A DNA stretch of 64,000 nt from Heloderma charlesbogerti (Eukaryota; Chordata; Lepidosauria; Squamata; Helodermatidae): the NCBI GenBank assembly GCA_026122225.1, contig JANEZZ010002660.1, positions 248,001 through 312,000 of the forward strand, written 5' to 3'. Made by a program: the position numbers and the translations under genes. The notes below the pieces were generated by a model. That model was not told the origin of the DNA and did no database searches. It saw only the letters and a list, made by a program, of their open reading frames with translations. Of the stretch, positions 55,200-64,000 are shown in pieces (the first letter of the stretch is position 1; every line of letters starts with the position of its first letter).

Positions 55200-57678
55200 A
55201 GAAGGGAAGTTTGATAGGGGCTTCAATCTGAATGACAAAATATCTACACACTTTAGATACAAATTGAAGTGCAAAGCCATCCAAAATGTTCTTTTTCATC
55301 AGATTGGGCGTAGGCAGCAACGGGGATGTTTCAGCAAATCCCAGAATCAGCTAAATCTGGTACACCAAAGCTTGGTGCATTGTAGAATCTGGAATAGATT
55401 GACCATCTAGTTCAGATCCAAAATAGAGATGGGAAGGAGGACCTGTGCATGCCTGGCCAGGCCTAATATGGCTTGAGGATATCTCCAGGCCATGCCATGC
55501 TGTAAATGTGCAGAGATCTCCAGCAAGACCAGGAGATCAATGATGTCTGAAACCATGATGTGCCGTTGGCTGTTGTGTTGGCCTGGCCTGGCAACTTTCC
55601 AGAATGCTGTGAAACACTTCCAGGCTCTGGTAATTCAGTGTTTCATTTCTGGTGGTTCTTCACAAGTTCCAAAATCTGACACATGTTTCTGATACTGTCT
55701 AAATTGGCAGCATTCCTAGCGGCTGTGTTTGTGCAGCTTGTATCCTTCAGTCTCAACCCTGCCTATTAATCACTGGCAAATTCTAATCTCTGATTAAAAC
55801 TTTAGCCTATTAATCCACTTAGCAAATAAATTAAAGCCTTACAGTGAAGCACACAGAATAGCTTTATTTAGTATTAAAACTGAACACAAAATTGTTCAGC
55901 TTGATCACACCCTGAATGATTAGAATTACCCCATCTCTTGTCATTCTGAGAATTCTTTTTGACATATATAAGGGAGGCAAAGTCCACTTAAGGCATCTGC
56001 TCCAGCAGGATTCTCCCCTCTTCCCGCATGGTCAGGTGCCCTGGAAGAAGGATCCTTATGAATGGTTATGTTTTAATATTGTTTATTGTTATTATATTAA
56101 TGTACCATCTTTCTATTCCTTGCAAGCCACCTTGGAAGAGTTTGTATCCTGAAAGGCAGGATATAAATAATTGTAATAAATATATACTTTTTTTTTTTGC
56201 ACGAATTACCTGTAGCAAGACAGCAGTTCCGTATTTTGAAGGTTATAAACATGCAAATCTTGCTTTATTGCAATGATGAAAAAGGCATCTCCAGCTGACA
56301 GAAGCCTTCCAAAGAACAAAACTTGTTTAAGGTTTAAGAAAGGTCTGTTGCCTCCTTAGGAAGAGTTTTCTTCACTGCCCACACGATTCTATTTTTAAAC
56401 CAGGCTTACTCTGTTCTGCAGAGGCGATTTGCCTTAAACTGCAGCTGTGCATTGATACACAACCTACGCAAGATACTTTATAGCTTCTCTCTGGCTGACA
56501 CTGGAAGCTTCTTTGACATCACCATTACACTTTTCACTCATAGATTTGTTTCAAGACTTGATGAAATACGTTGACTGGACGGGACTGGGGCTATTTCACA
56601 CACTACACAGCAACAAGCTTGGGTTGGTCACTGATGCAATGCAGCAGGCCAGCCCTGTCACTACCAGATGTTTCATGCACATGCTTACAAACACCCGTTT
56701 GTTTCATTCATGCTTCATAATTGTAGGTGCACACTTACAAAATCTAACGTGTGGACCCACAAAACTTAATGGCCCCAAACCAACTACAGTCAGTGGTGAT
56801 GAAGCCCCACTGAAATCAACGGAACAAGCAATGGCCTTGTCCCACTTATCTCTCCACTCTTATATCCCAGCACATCCCTTCCCTATGACTTTCACTCCTC
56901 CAGTTCTACCACCCTCAGCCTTCCAAAGGTCTTTGGCTCCCTCAAATGACTTCACCTTTTCTCCCTTGCTGCCCCATATGCTTGGAACTGCCACCCAGAA
57001 CATCTCCCTTCTCAAAACACCCCCTCCCCCGATCCCAAGTCCTGCTCTAACTAAGCCTATAAGCAATTCTAAGAACATGCGATTGTAACAATCACATATC
57101 CTTTCCCAGTTTACCACTGTCTCCCATCCCTCTTTACTTTAGGGTAAGCACCTCTTGGTCTCTGTAAAGCACTGATAGTGCTGTCAGCTAACTGAAGTCC
57201 AAGCACTTCCAATGGGCGTTGATGATAGCTACTATTCACGGGGGACAAAGTACGGACAGGCTCCACCAGTAGCACAAATGCCTGATTTCTTTTCAATAAC
57301 ATTTTCCATTCTTGTGAATTTTAACCAGGTTCATCTCTATAAGATCCTTTCCCCTTATTACATTTGGGGATATAATACCTATACCCCTAGAATATCCTAC
57401 GGAGTGCAGAAGGTCAAGGAAACATAAATAGCTCATCCCTATTTATTGGGAAGGCAGGATTGGGTGGGTGGGAGCTCACCAGTACATAAAAAGAGTGGGC
57501 AACAATTAGTAGGGGGCAAGTGCTGTGGGGTCCACAGCAGTTAAGGTTGAGCTATACCACCTTTTGTATATGTTAAAAGAGGGACCCAATGAAAACAGGC
57601 AACACAAAATCATCATAAGAGTTGGCATGAAAGAAAAGTTTCCTTATAAGGCCAAGTAGGGGCATGCAGTGAAAAGAT
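55200..57678. other. Gene-free stretch
   Basis: 55780-55930 is AT-rich and repeat-free. 56075-56190 is an L2-like terminus (GCCACCTTGGAAGAG, AAAGGCAGGATATAAATAA). 56513-57088 is open for 191 codons on the + strand, but its second half (CATATGCTTGGAACTGCC) resembles decayed LINE-type sequence and has no exon signals. Confidence 0.45.
56075..56190 (+). mobile_element. L2-like LINE 3' terminus
   Basis: CAAGCCACCTTGGAAGAGTT and CTGAAAGGCAGGATATAAAT followed by A/T-rich tail. No coding part remains. Confidence 0.6.
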
Positions 57679-57683
57679 GCATC

Positions 57684-58253
57684 TGTCAGGGTTCCCCTTA
57701 TGAGCAACTCCTTAAAGATCTCTGGCCTCCTTAAGAGTCCCACCTCCCTTCTTTTACCTTCCCCTTTTCAATAATGTGGGGTGTAGGCTGTAGATGTGGG
57801 ATGATTGACACTCTAGACACAGGGTTTAACCACAACAGTTTACTGGTACATTAAAGCAGGAAAACCACAACTAAAGGTACTTACACAATAGAGCTGATAC
57901 AAAAGGCATTAAGAGAAAATAAAAGTTGCAAAACGCAAGTTCCTTTACCCTAGCTGTACTTAGACTTCTCCGGGTTGCTTCTTCCTGCTCCTTCTTCAGG
58001 CTCTGGTCTCCCTGACTCTGCTCTTACTGGCTCTCTCACTGGCTCTCTCACTCTCTTTATATACCCTCCTCCGTCAAAAGTGAAAGTACTGTTTCAAACC
58101 TGAAGAAATGAAACTTAACTGGGGAAATTAAACTGAAACCTAATTGGGGAAATTAAACTACTCCCCTCAGGGATACCCCCTCCCAACAGAAAAACCCAGG
58201 CCCCTTAGCCTGACCTTTTTTCCTTTTGACTCTGTAGGCCTCCAACCTTCACA
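57684..58253 (-). mobile_element. Solo LTR of an endogenous retroelement
   Basis: The 570-bp unit starts TGTCAGGG and ends CTTCACA on the + strand, flanked on both sides by the 5-bp duplication GCATC (57679-57683 and 58254-58258). Read on the minus strand it has TG...CA ends, a TATA box (GTATATAAA, 58056-58064 on +), a transcribed-type region, and an AGTAAA poly(A)-like hexamer (57839-57844 on +). Upstream of the TATA box lie two 25-bp tandem units (58110-58134 and 58135-58159; TGGGGAAATTAAACT), an enhancer-like layout. No internal retroviral genes flank it, so it is a recombined solo LTR. Gypsy versus ERV origin is unresolved. Confidence 0.85.
58110..58159 (-). repeat. 25-bp tandem duplication in the LTR U3
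   Basis: GAAACTTAACTGGGGAAATT-AAACT is followed immediately by the same unit with two substitutions (GAAACCTAATTGG...). It lies upstream of the TATA box of the minus-strand LTR. Confidence 0.9.
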
Positions 58254-58258
58254 GCATC

Positions 58259-60140
58259 TTACCACATGGTGTACCCATTGGTAATGAAAACACTCAGCCC
58301 ATCTTTCCTGTAGTGTGATTTGGCTGCTCAGAAACAGCAAGTGTTGTCCTTGGAGTCTGTTGATCAGATCCTTGTATCAGCACATTCAGATGTAATGCTT
58401 AGCATGTTAACTGTAGCTGAGATTTTGATTGCCGAGTATTGGAGAAAACCACTTCTTTAGGATATAGTTGGGGGGGAAACTTATGAAGCTGACTAAATCT
58501 AGGTAGGAGAAAATGGCTACTTTAGATCTGGGATGAAAGTAGCAACCATTTGTAAATATTTGGAAAGAATGTTCTAAGTAAGAAACCAAGACAATCAATA
58601 CAGGATGGGTTGGACTAAGCTATTTAAATTTGCATGAATTATTACAGTCAATGAGCATTACCTTATTTATACAGACATTGCTTTCTCCTCTGCTAGTCAG
58701 TTATTTATCAGTGGCTGTTCATGGTTATAGAATATGAGATGTAATGGTCTGTAACATCAGTCTATTGATTACTGTATTGGAAAAGTCCTAAAGAAATGAT
58801 TTTTAATGACATTTTATTTGTAAAGAAGAAACAAGAAACACTCTTTTCTCTTTAAATGCCTGCTTTAGTCTACTTGTGTTTCTGTGAAGTAACGAACAAT
58901 AGTTAATCGGTAAGTCATGCTAAAGTTCGGAAGAATGGAGAGAGCTGTTGGAGATCAGTAGATTGAACTCTGTTTTGATTACTTGCTGAATATAATCAGC
59001 AATAGGAAGACAGGTAATTTGTGGGTGCAATAGGAAAAGAAAGATTTCCTCTTATGTATTAAAAGTGCCATCTAGTGGAGAAAAAATGTTTTAAAGCAGT
59101 ATTTGTCAAATTCTTTGAACTCAGCCCCCCTCCTAAATATTTGACCTTCCAAGCCTCTCCAAGACACGAGGAGCCATCTCTTTAGCAGACGGGTGAAGAA
59201 AAGCTGCAGGCCATGGCTGCATCCAGAACACTCTGTGGACTAGGCTGTTAATGGGATTAGAAGGAGGGGTGGCTTGAATGGGGTGCCTCAGGCTTCCCCC
59301 TAAAATCTGCCAGCCATGGAAGGAGGCAGGAATGGGGGGGGAGCAGCCATGGCAAGAAGCTCCAAGACGTTCCCTACCTTTTTGCAACTTCTGTGGTCAG
59401 CTGAGCAGTTTTGCAGGGAATGCTAAGCCTCCCCAGGCTCTGACTGCTGCAGGATCTGCTCCCTCCCTAGAACTTCACACACTCCCCAAATACATTGTAC
59501 ACACCCAGGGGGGCTCAGCCCACTGTCTGAGAGCCACTCTTTTAAGGGGAGCTATTGTCACTAAGTTAAAGGACTGCGTATCCTGATCTCAGATGGAGCA
59601 ATCTTCTTGGCCCTTAGGACTGTGGCATTGTGCTATGCCAGAGCAGCTAAGGTTTCTCAAAGATGACTCCAGCTGCTGCAACAGGCGAAGGGGGGATTGG
59701 TCTTCTGCAGCCATGGTGTGTTGGGAAGCCAGGTTCTAAGGATTATGATCCAAACTCAGTGGCCACCTGTCCTGGCCCAGCCTGGTTGTGATCCTGTGGG
59801 GCACCAGCTTGTCATCCAGTAGCAAGAAGCGGCTTTAGGCAGCAGGGGCAGGATCACTTGCTGCAGCACCAAGGAGAGCTCCTGGGAAAGAAAAACGCCA
59901 GAGAGCAACTCGGAGCTGGAGTAGCTGTGCTGGCCTCTTAGGCGTCCAAGCCTCCCACCCTCATCTGACGACGAACAAGAAATTACTAAAGGGGCAGAGA
60001 CCTGGCTTGGAACAACATGCTCTGACAACATAGGCAGATGACTGTCCAGCAACTGCCCCAGTTGTTTTTCATTCTTTGGAAATGATGTGAAAGATTGATC
60101 TAGCTGCTAGGCAACCCATCTTCTGCCTCTCAGAATTTCC
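58259..60140. other. Gene-free stretch with one CTCF-like motif
   Basis: AT-rich unique DNA to about 59090, GC-richer afterwards. The open frames at 59278-59586 and 59756-60052 have no exon boundaries or known domains. Confidence 0.5.
59064..59080 (-). promoter_or_regulatory. CTCF-like core motif outside a recognised repeat
   Basis: The reverse complement CTCCACTAGATGGCACT matches the CTCF core pattern; flanking sequence does not resemble the element at 9596-9970. Confidence 0.35.
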
Positions 60141-60145
60141 TCCCT

Positions 60146-60262
60146 CCCTCCAGATATTTTGGACTATAACACTCAGCATTCCTGACCATTGGCCATGCTG
60201 GCTTAGGCTGATGGGAGTTGGAAGTCCAAAATATCTGGAGGGCAACAGGTTGGGGAAGCTGC
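60146..60262. mobile_element. Palindromic MITE, CCTTCCCCAACC family
   Basis: CCCTCCAGATATTTTGGACT at the left and AGTCCAAAATATCTGGAGGG at the right are perfect 20-bp mirror arms, with ACAGGTTGGGGAAGC at the right terminus. It is one of the best-preserved copies. Confidence 0.88.
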
Positions 60263-60559
60263 CCCAGAACAGGCATCACATCTGTCTAGGAGGCCTAGCC
60301 AGCTATGATGGCAGCTTCAAACATTGTGGCTTTTCCTGCAGAGAGAAAGCCCTTTCATGTAAGGAAAAGCATGAAACCCACAGATTGATGACACGTCCAG
60401 CTTCGCAGCACCTGCACAATGTGCAATTATCACAAGTGGCGATCTACACTTCTACACAGAGAGTCTCTGTGTAGGAAAAAGATATGGCTGTGAAGGCCCT
60501 CCACTAAAGGTGGACTCCAAACGTGGGGCTTCTAGGCTGGAAACCAGCTCTCTGTACCA

Positions 60560-60935
60560 CCAAATCTCTTGTCAGAGACCAGAGGCCAACAGCCTCAAAG
60601 CAGGGGATGTGGGAGCACTTTTTCACACAGTGTAGAGTTCAACTGTGCAATCCGTTGCCATAAGATGCAGTAGTGGCTGCCAGTTTGGGAGGCTTGGAAA
60701 GGTGGTTAGGCAAATTAATAAAGGATAATCAATGGCTACTAGTCACAATGGCTATATACTACTTTCAGCATGCCCCGAATGCCAGTTGCTGTGAACCATG
60801 AGCAGGAGGGTGCTATCACACTCATGTCCTGCTTGTGGGCTTCCCAGAGGCATCTGGTTGGCCGCTGTGGGAACAGAATGCTGGATGAGATGAGCCTTTG
60901 GTGTGATCCAGCACAGCTCTTCTTATGGTCTTATT
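60560..60935 (+). mobile_element. CR1-like LINE 3' region
   Basis: GGGAGCACTTTTTCACACAG, AATCAATGGCTACTAGTCAC, CATGAGCAGGAGGGTGCTAT, CTCATGTCCTGCTTGTGGG, CTGGTTGGCCGCTGTGGGAA and GATCCAGCACAGCTCTTCTT form the longest copy of this 3' UTR in the window, ending in TTATGGTCTTA. Confidence 0.7.
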
Positions 60936-61451
60936 TCTTTTGAGCAATGCCCAGCAACCTTACTCTCCGCACCCCTGTGCCACCATGGCAGCTCACAGGC
61001 AGAGAGAATTGCTGGCCAGGTCTTTGATGCTCTGCAACACCACCTTGATAATGACTGGAAGGTATATTGCAGCTCATTAGTCCAGCCTGATCAGATCCTC
61101 TGGGAAGCCCAGAAGGATCCTAGTGATCTTATCTAACTGCTGCCTCCAGGTTGACAACACAACTTGACAACACAACCACTCAGCCAAAGTGGTTGTTCTA
61201 CAGATGCCAGGAACCTTGCCTCGCCTTACATGGCCTTTTCTGAAGCTCAGACCTGCCACTTCTCAGAAGCAGCTCTGCTGAGATCTGCGTGAAGCTTGGT
61301 CTTGCTGTGAGCCTTAGCGGCATAACTATTAAACTGCTGGCTTAGCTGCTTTCTGGGGCTCAGGTGGCTTAACTGGCTCTTCATCTTACTCCACCTCTTC
61401 TTTCCATTATGATTTGGCAGTTTTCTTGCCTTCCATTGCCCTTCCTGTTAA

Positions 61452-61509
61452 CAGACTTTGGCTGCAATTCTGTGCACACATACATGGGAGTAAGCCTCAT
61501 TGAACTTGG
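61452..61509. mobile_element. Half MITE, CAATCCTAT/AGTAAGTCCC family
   Basis: GGCTGCAATTCTGTGCACAC, TGGGAGTAAGCCTCATTGAA: left half only. Confidence 0.5.
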
Positions 61510-61724
61510 TGAGACCGACCTGAGTAAAAAGCATTGAATCAGGCTGTTTGTTGCTTTGGAAACAAAGCATTTGCTTCTCTTCACTAAGCTCCTGACTTAT
61601 TTCCTGTCTGCCTTGTAGGACAGTCCTAAACTTGCCTCTTTGATCTACAATTTCATCTTACCCTTAGATCAGGCATTTTGGTCTAATCCACCTTGCTGAA
61701 AGCCCAAACTTGTGAATATCTAGG

Positions 61725-61862
61725 TCAGCCTTCCCCAACCTCAGTTTCTCCAGAGGTTGTTCGGGCTACAGCTTCCATCTGCCCCAGCCAGCATGGGCAA
61801 TGGCCAGCGCTGATGGCAGTTATAGGCCAAAATGTCTGGAAGGACCCAGGATGGGGAAGGCT
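61725..61862. mobile_element. Palindromic MITE, CCTTCCCCAACC family
   Basis: TCAGCCTTCCCCAACCTCAG at the left and GGACCCAGGATGGGGAAGGC at the right, with CCCCAGCCAGCATGGGCAAT in the centre. Confidence 0.8.
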
Positions 61863-61919
61863 AATCTCTCTCTCTCTCCTTCTCTTCTTCCCCAAGAGGA
61901 CCTGACCCCAAAAGGGGCT

Positions 61920-62075
61920 ACCAGAGCTCTCCCACACTGGAGGCATTCAAGATGAGGCTGGACAGCCATCTGTCAGGGATACTTTGACTTGGATTCTTTC
62001 ATTGAGCAGGGGGTTGGACTTGATGGTCTTATAGGCCTCTTCCAACCCTCCTATTCTGTGATTCTATGATTCTAG
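61920..62075 (+). mobile_element. CR1 LINE 3' end
   Basis: CACTGGAGGCATTCAAGATG, GGCTGGACAGCCATCTGTCA, GGGGGTTGGACTTGATGGTC and the terminal ATTCTGTGATTCTATGATTC are the classic CR1 3' end, here in forward orientation. Confidence 0.9.
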
Positions 62076-62872
62076 CTTTGCTAGCATTGGATAAATGCAT
62101 GAAAGAGCCCTGTGAAGAAGGGTGAGGTACAGACTTTGGTGATGCTCTCCACCCATCATTCAGGATTTACAGGCTAACTTTTTCTTTGTCTCAGGATGTT
62201 AGAGGCTTCCATAACAGCCTTTCCATGCAGAGGGTTTTTCTTCCTCTTAAGACTTCAGAATGAATTGCTGTTGAGTTAACACCACTAACAACATACAAAG
62301 TTTTGCACTTCATTCTCAGAGTTTACTATAAGCAGCCTCGTGTTTTGCTGTCAAACAGGGAGTGGTTTGTCATGTTTTCTTGCCTAAGTTTCATCACTTT
62401 CAGTTTTACCATGTAAGGAAATGACATGGCTCACACACAAGCCCAAGGAACTCCAACTCTGTGTGAGGTGTTAAAAACTGAAAGCACCACATGCCCTCTG
62501 GGAAAAAATAAGTCTTTTTTCTTAGGGCTTAGGCAGACATTATGGGGATGTGGGTTGGTTGCATCACTTGGATAATGTCTAGTAAAGCAAATGTGTTATC
62601 ATGTCCAGCAGGTGGAGAATCACTAGACACAACGAAATTGAATGATGAATTTCTGTTACTGGATGTTGCCAGGTGTCAGGGCTGGACCATAAGCAGCAGT
62701 CTGAGGTGAACCAGGGACCAGAAGCCATGGGACAAGCCAGAAATCATGCCTGAAGGGCACACCAGCAGGCAGGGACAAGGGGCAAGTCAGGGGTCCAAAC
62801 CGAAAAGCTAGTCTGGACCAAACCAGGAGACAGGGCCAAAGAATAACCAAGGGTATAAAAAAGGTACAAATA

Positions 62873-63429
62873 CAATAAATTTTAAGTAGACCAGCCTTCC
62901 CCAACCTGGTGCCCTCCAGAGGTGTTGGACTGCAGTGTCCATCACTCTAGCCAGCATGGCATGGCTGGGGATGGTGGGAGTTGTAGTCCAACCAGATGTG
63001 GGGGGTGTTGCTGCTGCCAAATCACATCCCTGGCAACATCCAGTAACAGAAACAGGAACAAGCCAGAGCTCAGAAAGAGCAAGGCTCAGTTGGAACAGGA
63101 GGCCCCTTTATACTTCTTCTTGCCCAGAAGGATCCAGTGACCAGCCTGGGTGGGTGGAGTCAGTCCAGAAGGTTCTTTACGGAGAAGACTGCCTCGTGAT
63201 GTTCAGTGGTACGCCATGTGGGGCAGCCACACACAGATCTAGCAGCTCCTGAGACCAGGAAAACATCATAGGGATGTGATTTGGCGGCAGCAACGCCCCC
63301 GACATCTGGTTGGACTACAACTCCCACCATCCCCAGCCATGCCATGCTGGCTAGAGTGATGGGCACTGTAGTCCAACACCTCTGGAGGGCACCAGGTTGG
63401 GGGAGGCTGGTCTAGTTAAAATTTATTTT
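62873..63429. mobile_element. Fold-back element with 155-bp arms
   Basis: 62873-63030 and 63271-63429 are inverted copies about 95% identical (about seven differences over 155 bp). Each arm contains one palindromic CCTTCCCCAACC-type MITE plus shared flanks (AAATTTTAA outside, GCCAAATCACATCCC inside). The spacer (63031-63270) is non-coding. The MITE junctions are shared by both arms, so the arm was duplicated after the MITE inserted, or the whole is a transposon with long terminal inverted repeats. Identical short frames appear on opposite strands for this reason and are not genes. Confidence 0.85.
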
Positions 63430-64000
63430 ATTTGTAATTTTTTATACCCTGCTTTTCCAGCCACAAAGCCGCTAAGAAGGAAGGCTGCAATGTTCAATGC
63501 GTTAATTGAAAAGCTTGTGATCTGTTAAAAAGGTGCCCCTGATACAATGCGCATGCATCGCCTCAAAAACAAAGTATGCTTCTTGCTTCAGAAAAGTCGC
63601 TCTTACCAATACAGCTACATGCAAATTTCACTGGCAGGTTAATTGATTAATCAACTGACTAACAGGATTAATCTATTAACATTTATTTAATTGGATTGCA
63701 GTCCAATGAAATATCAACATATTCAACATACTATCTACTATCAACATATTCAAAATTACAATATAGATTCTGCTCATCTTTGTGTGTCTGTTGTTTGTTT
63801 TACATGCCTGAGTTACTGGCTTTAAGGTTTTATGTGCTCATTCATTCAAGTGCTTTCTCAGAATGGTTTTAAAGTATGAGGATGCTTGAGCCCATGTGAG
63901 TTAAGAATTTTCCAAGAAAATATCTTATATAAGAAGGGTAAAATAACCTGTTCAAGGTCATTGAGCAAGCCAGTAGCCCTTAGCGAATCTGTAAATAAGA
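63430..64000. other. Terminal stretch, no gene seen
   Basis: AT-rich. It begins with an L2-like word (TATACCCTGCTTTTCCAGCC). A CAACATATTCAACATACTAT / CAACATATTCAAAATTAC duplication lies near 63715-63755. Confidence 0.45.

Noticed and set aside
56513..57088. 191-codon open frame on the + strand
   Set aside because: The second half is Pro/Ser-rich and resembles decayed LINE-like sequence. There are no exon signals and the composition follows the local pyrimidine skew.
62935..63366. A conserved protein family suggested by identical peptides on + and - strands
   Set aside because: The identity is explained by the inverted fold-back arms; both frames are translations of the same repeat.
1..64000. 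CRISPR array, operon or prokaryotic system
   Set aside because: The tandem repeats are microsatellites, minisatellites or transposon parts. Gene density, splice signals and LINE/SINE content show vertebrate nuclear DNA.

Overview
The window looks like squamate reptile (lizard or snake) nuclear DNA. There are no bacterial-style operons, and coding sequence is very sparse. The repeat mix is the one known from squamates: RTE-BovB LINEs, CR1 and L2 LINEs, a Sauria-type tRNA SINE with an (ACCTTT)-like tail, a second tRNA SINE, MIR/L2-like tails, hAT-type DNA elements and many short palindromic (MITE-like) elements. The species cannot be named from the sequence alone.

Gene content. Two phase-compatible exons on the + strand (5033-5133 and 17272-17470) form the last 99 codons of a protein I do not recognise. 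It ends in an acidic, proline- and tyrosine-containing tail, plausibly a cytoplasmic tail. The 12.1 kb between the exons is intron loaded with repeats. The 3' UTR probably runs for kilobases after 17470, with candidate poly(A) signals near 21848 and 22881. A weaker candidate for a terminal exon lies on the minus strand at about 52597-53004. No other convincing host gene, CpG-island promoter, tRNA gene or rRNA gene was seen.

Layout. 1-5032: LINE tail, Sauria SINE with an 11-bp target-site duplication (TSD), intronic or upstream DNA. 5033-17470: exon, long intron with palindromic DNA elements, CR1 nested in a MITE, an L2 copy and a repeat family carrying CTCF-like motifs, then the terminal exon. 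17471-22910: likely 3' UTR. 22910-29960: unique DNA with scattered repeats. 29963-47228: a BovB-rich stretch with four copies (29974-32072, 35881-37683, 38843-39008, about 44935-47228), all on the + strand, three with clean 11-12 bp TSDs. Copy 2 carries a 498-bp non-autonomous hAT with an 8-bp TSD. 47229-64000: L2, CR1 and MIR-like fragments, a 570-bp solo LTR on the minus strand with TG..CA ends and a 5-bp TSD (57684-58253), and a large fold-back structure (62873-63429).

The most notable results are insertion histories readable to the base: hAT in BovB, CR1 in MITE, MITE in an unclassified repeat, and BovB in a MITE remnant. Others are a repeat family that disperses CTCF-like motifs, and the fold-back element with arms about 95% identical. 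I found no evidence for a wholly new protein-coding system; the unusual content is in mobile-element architecture.
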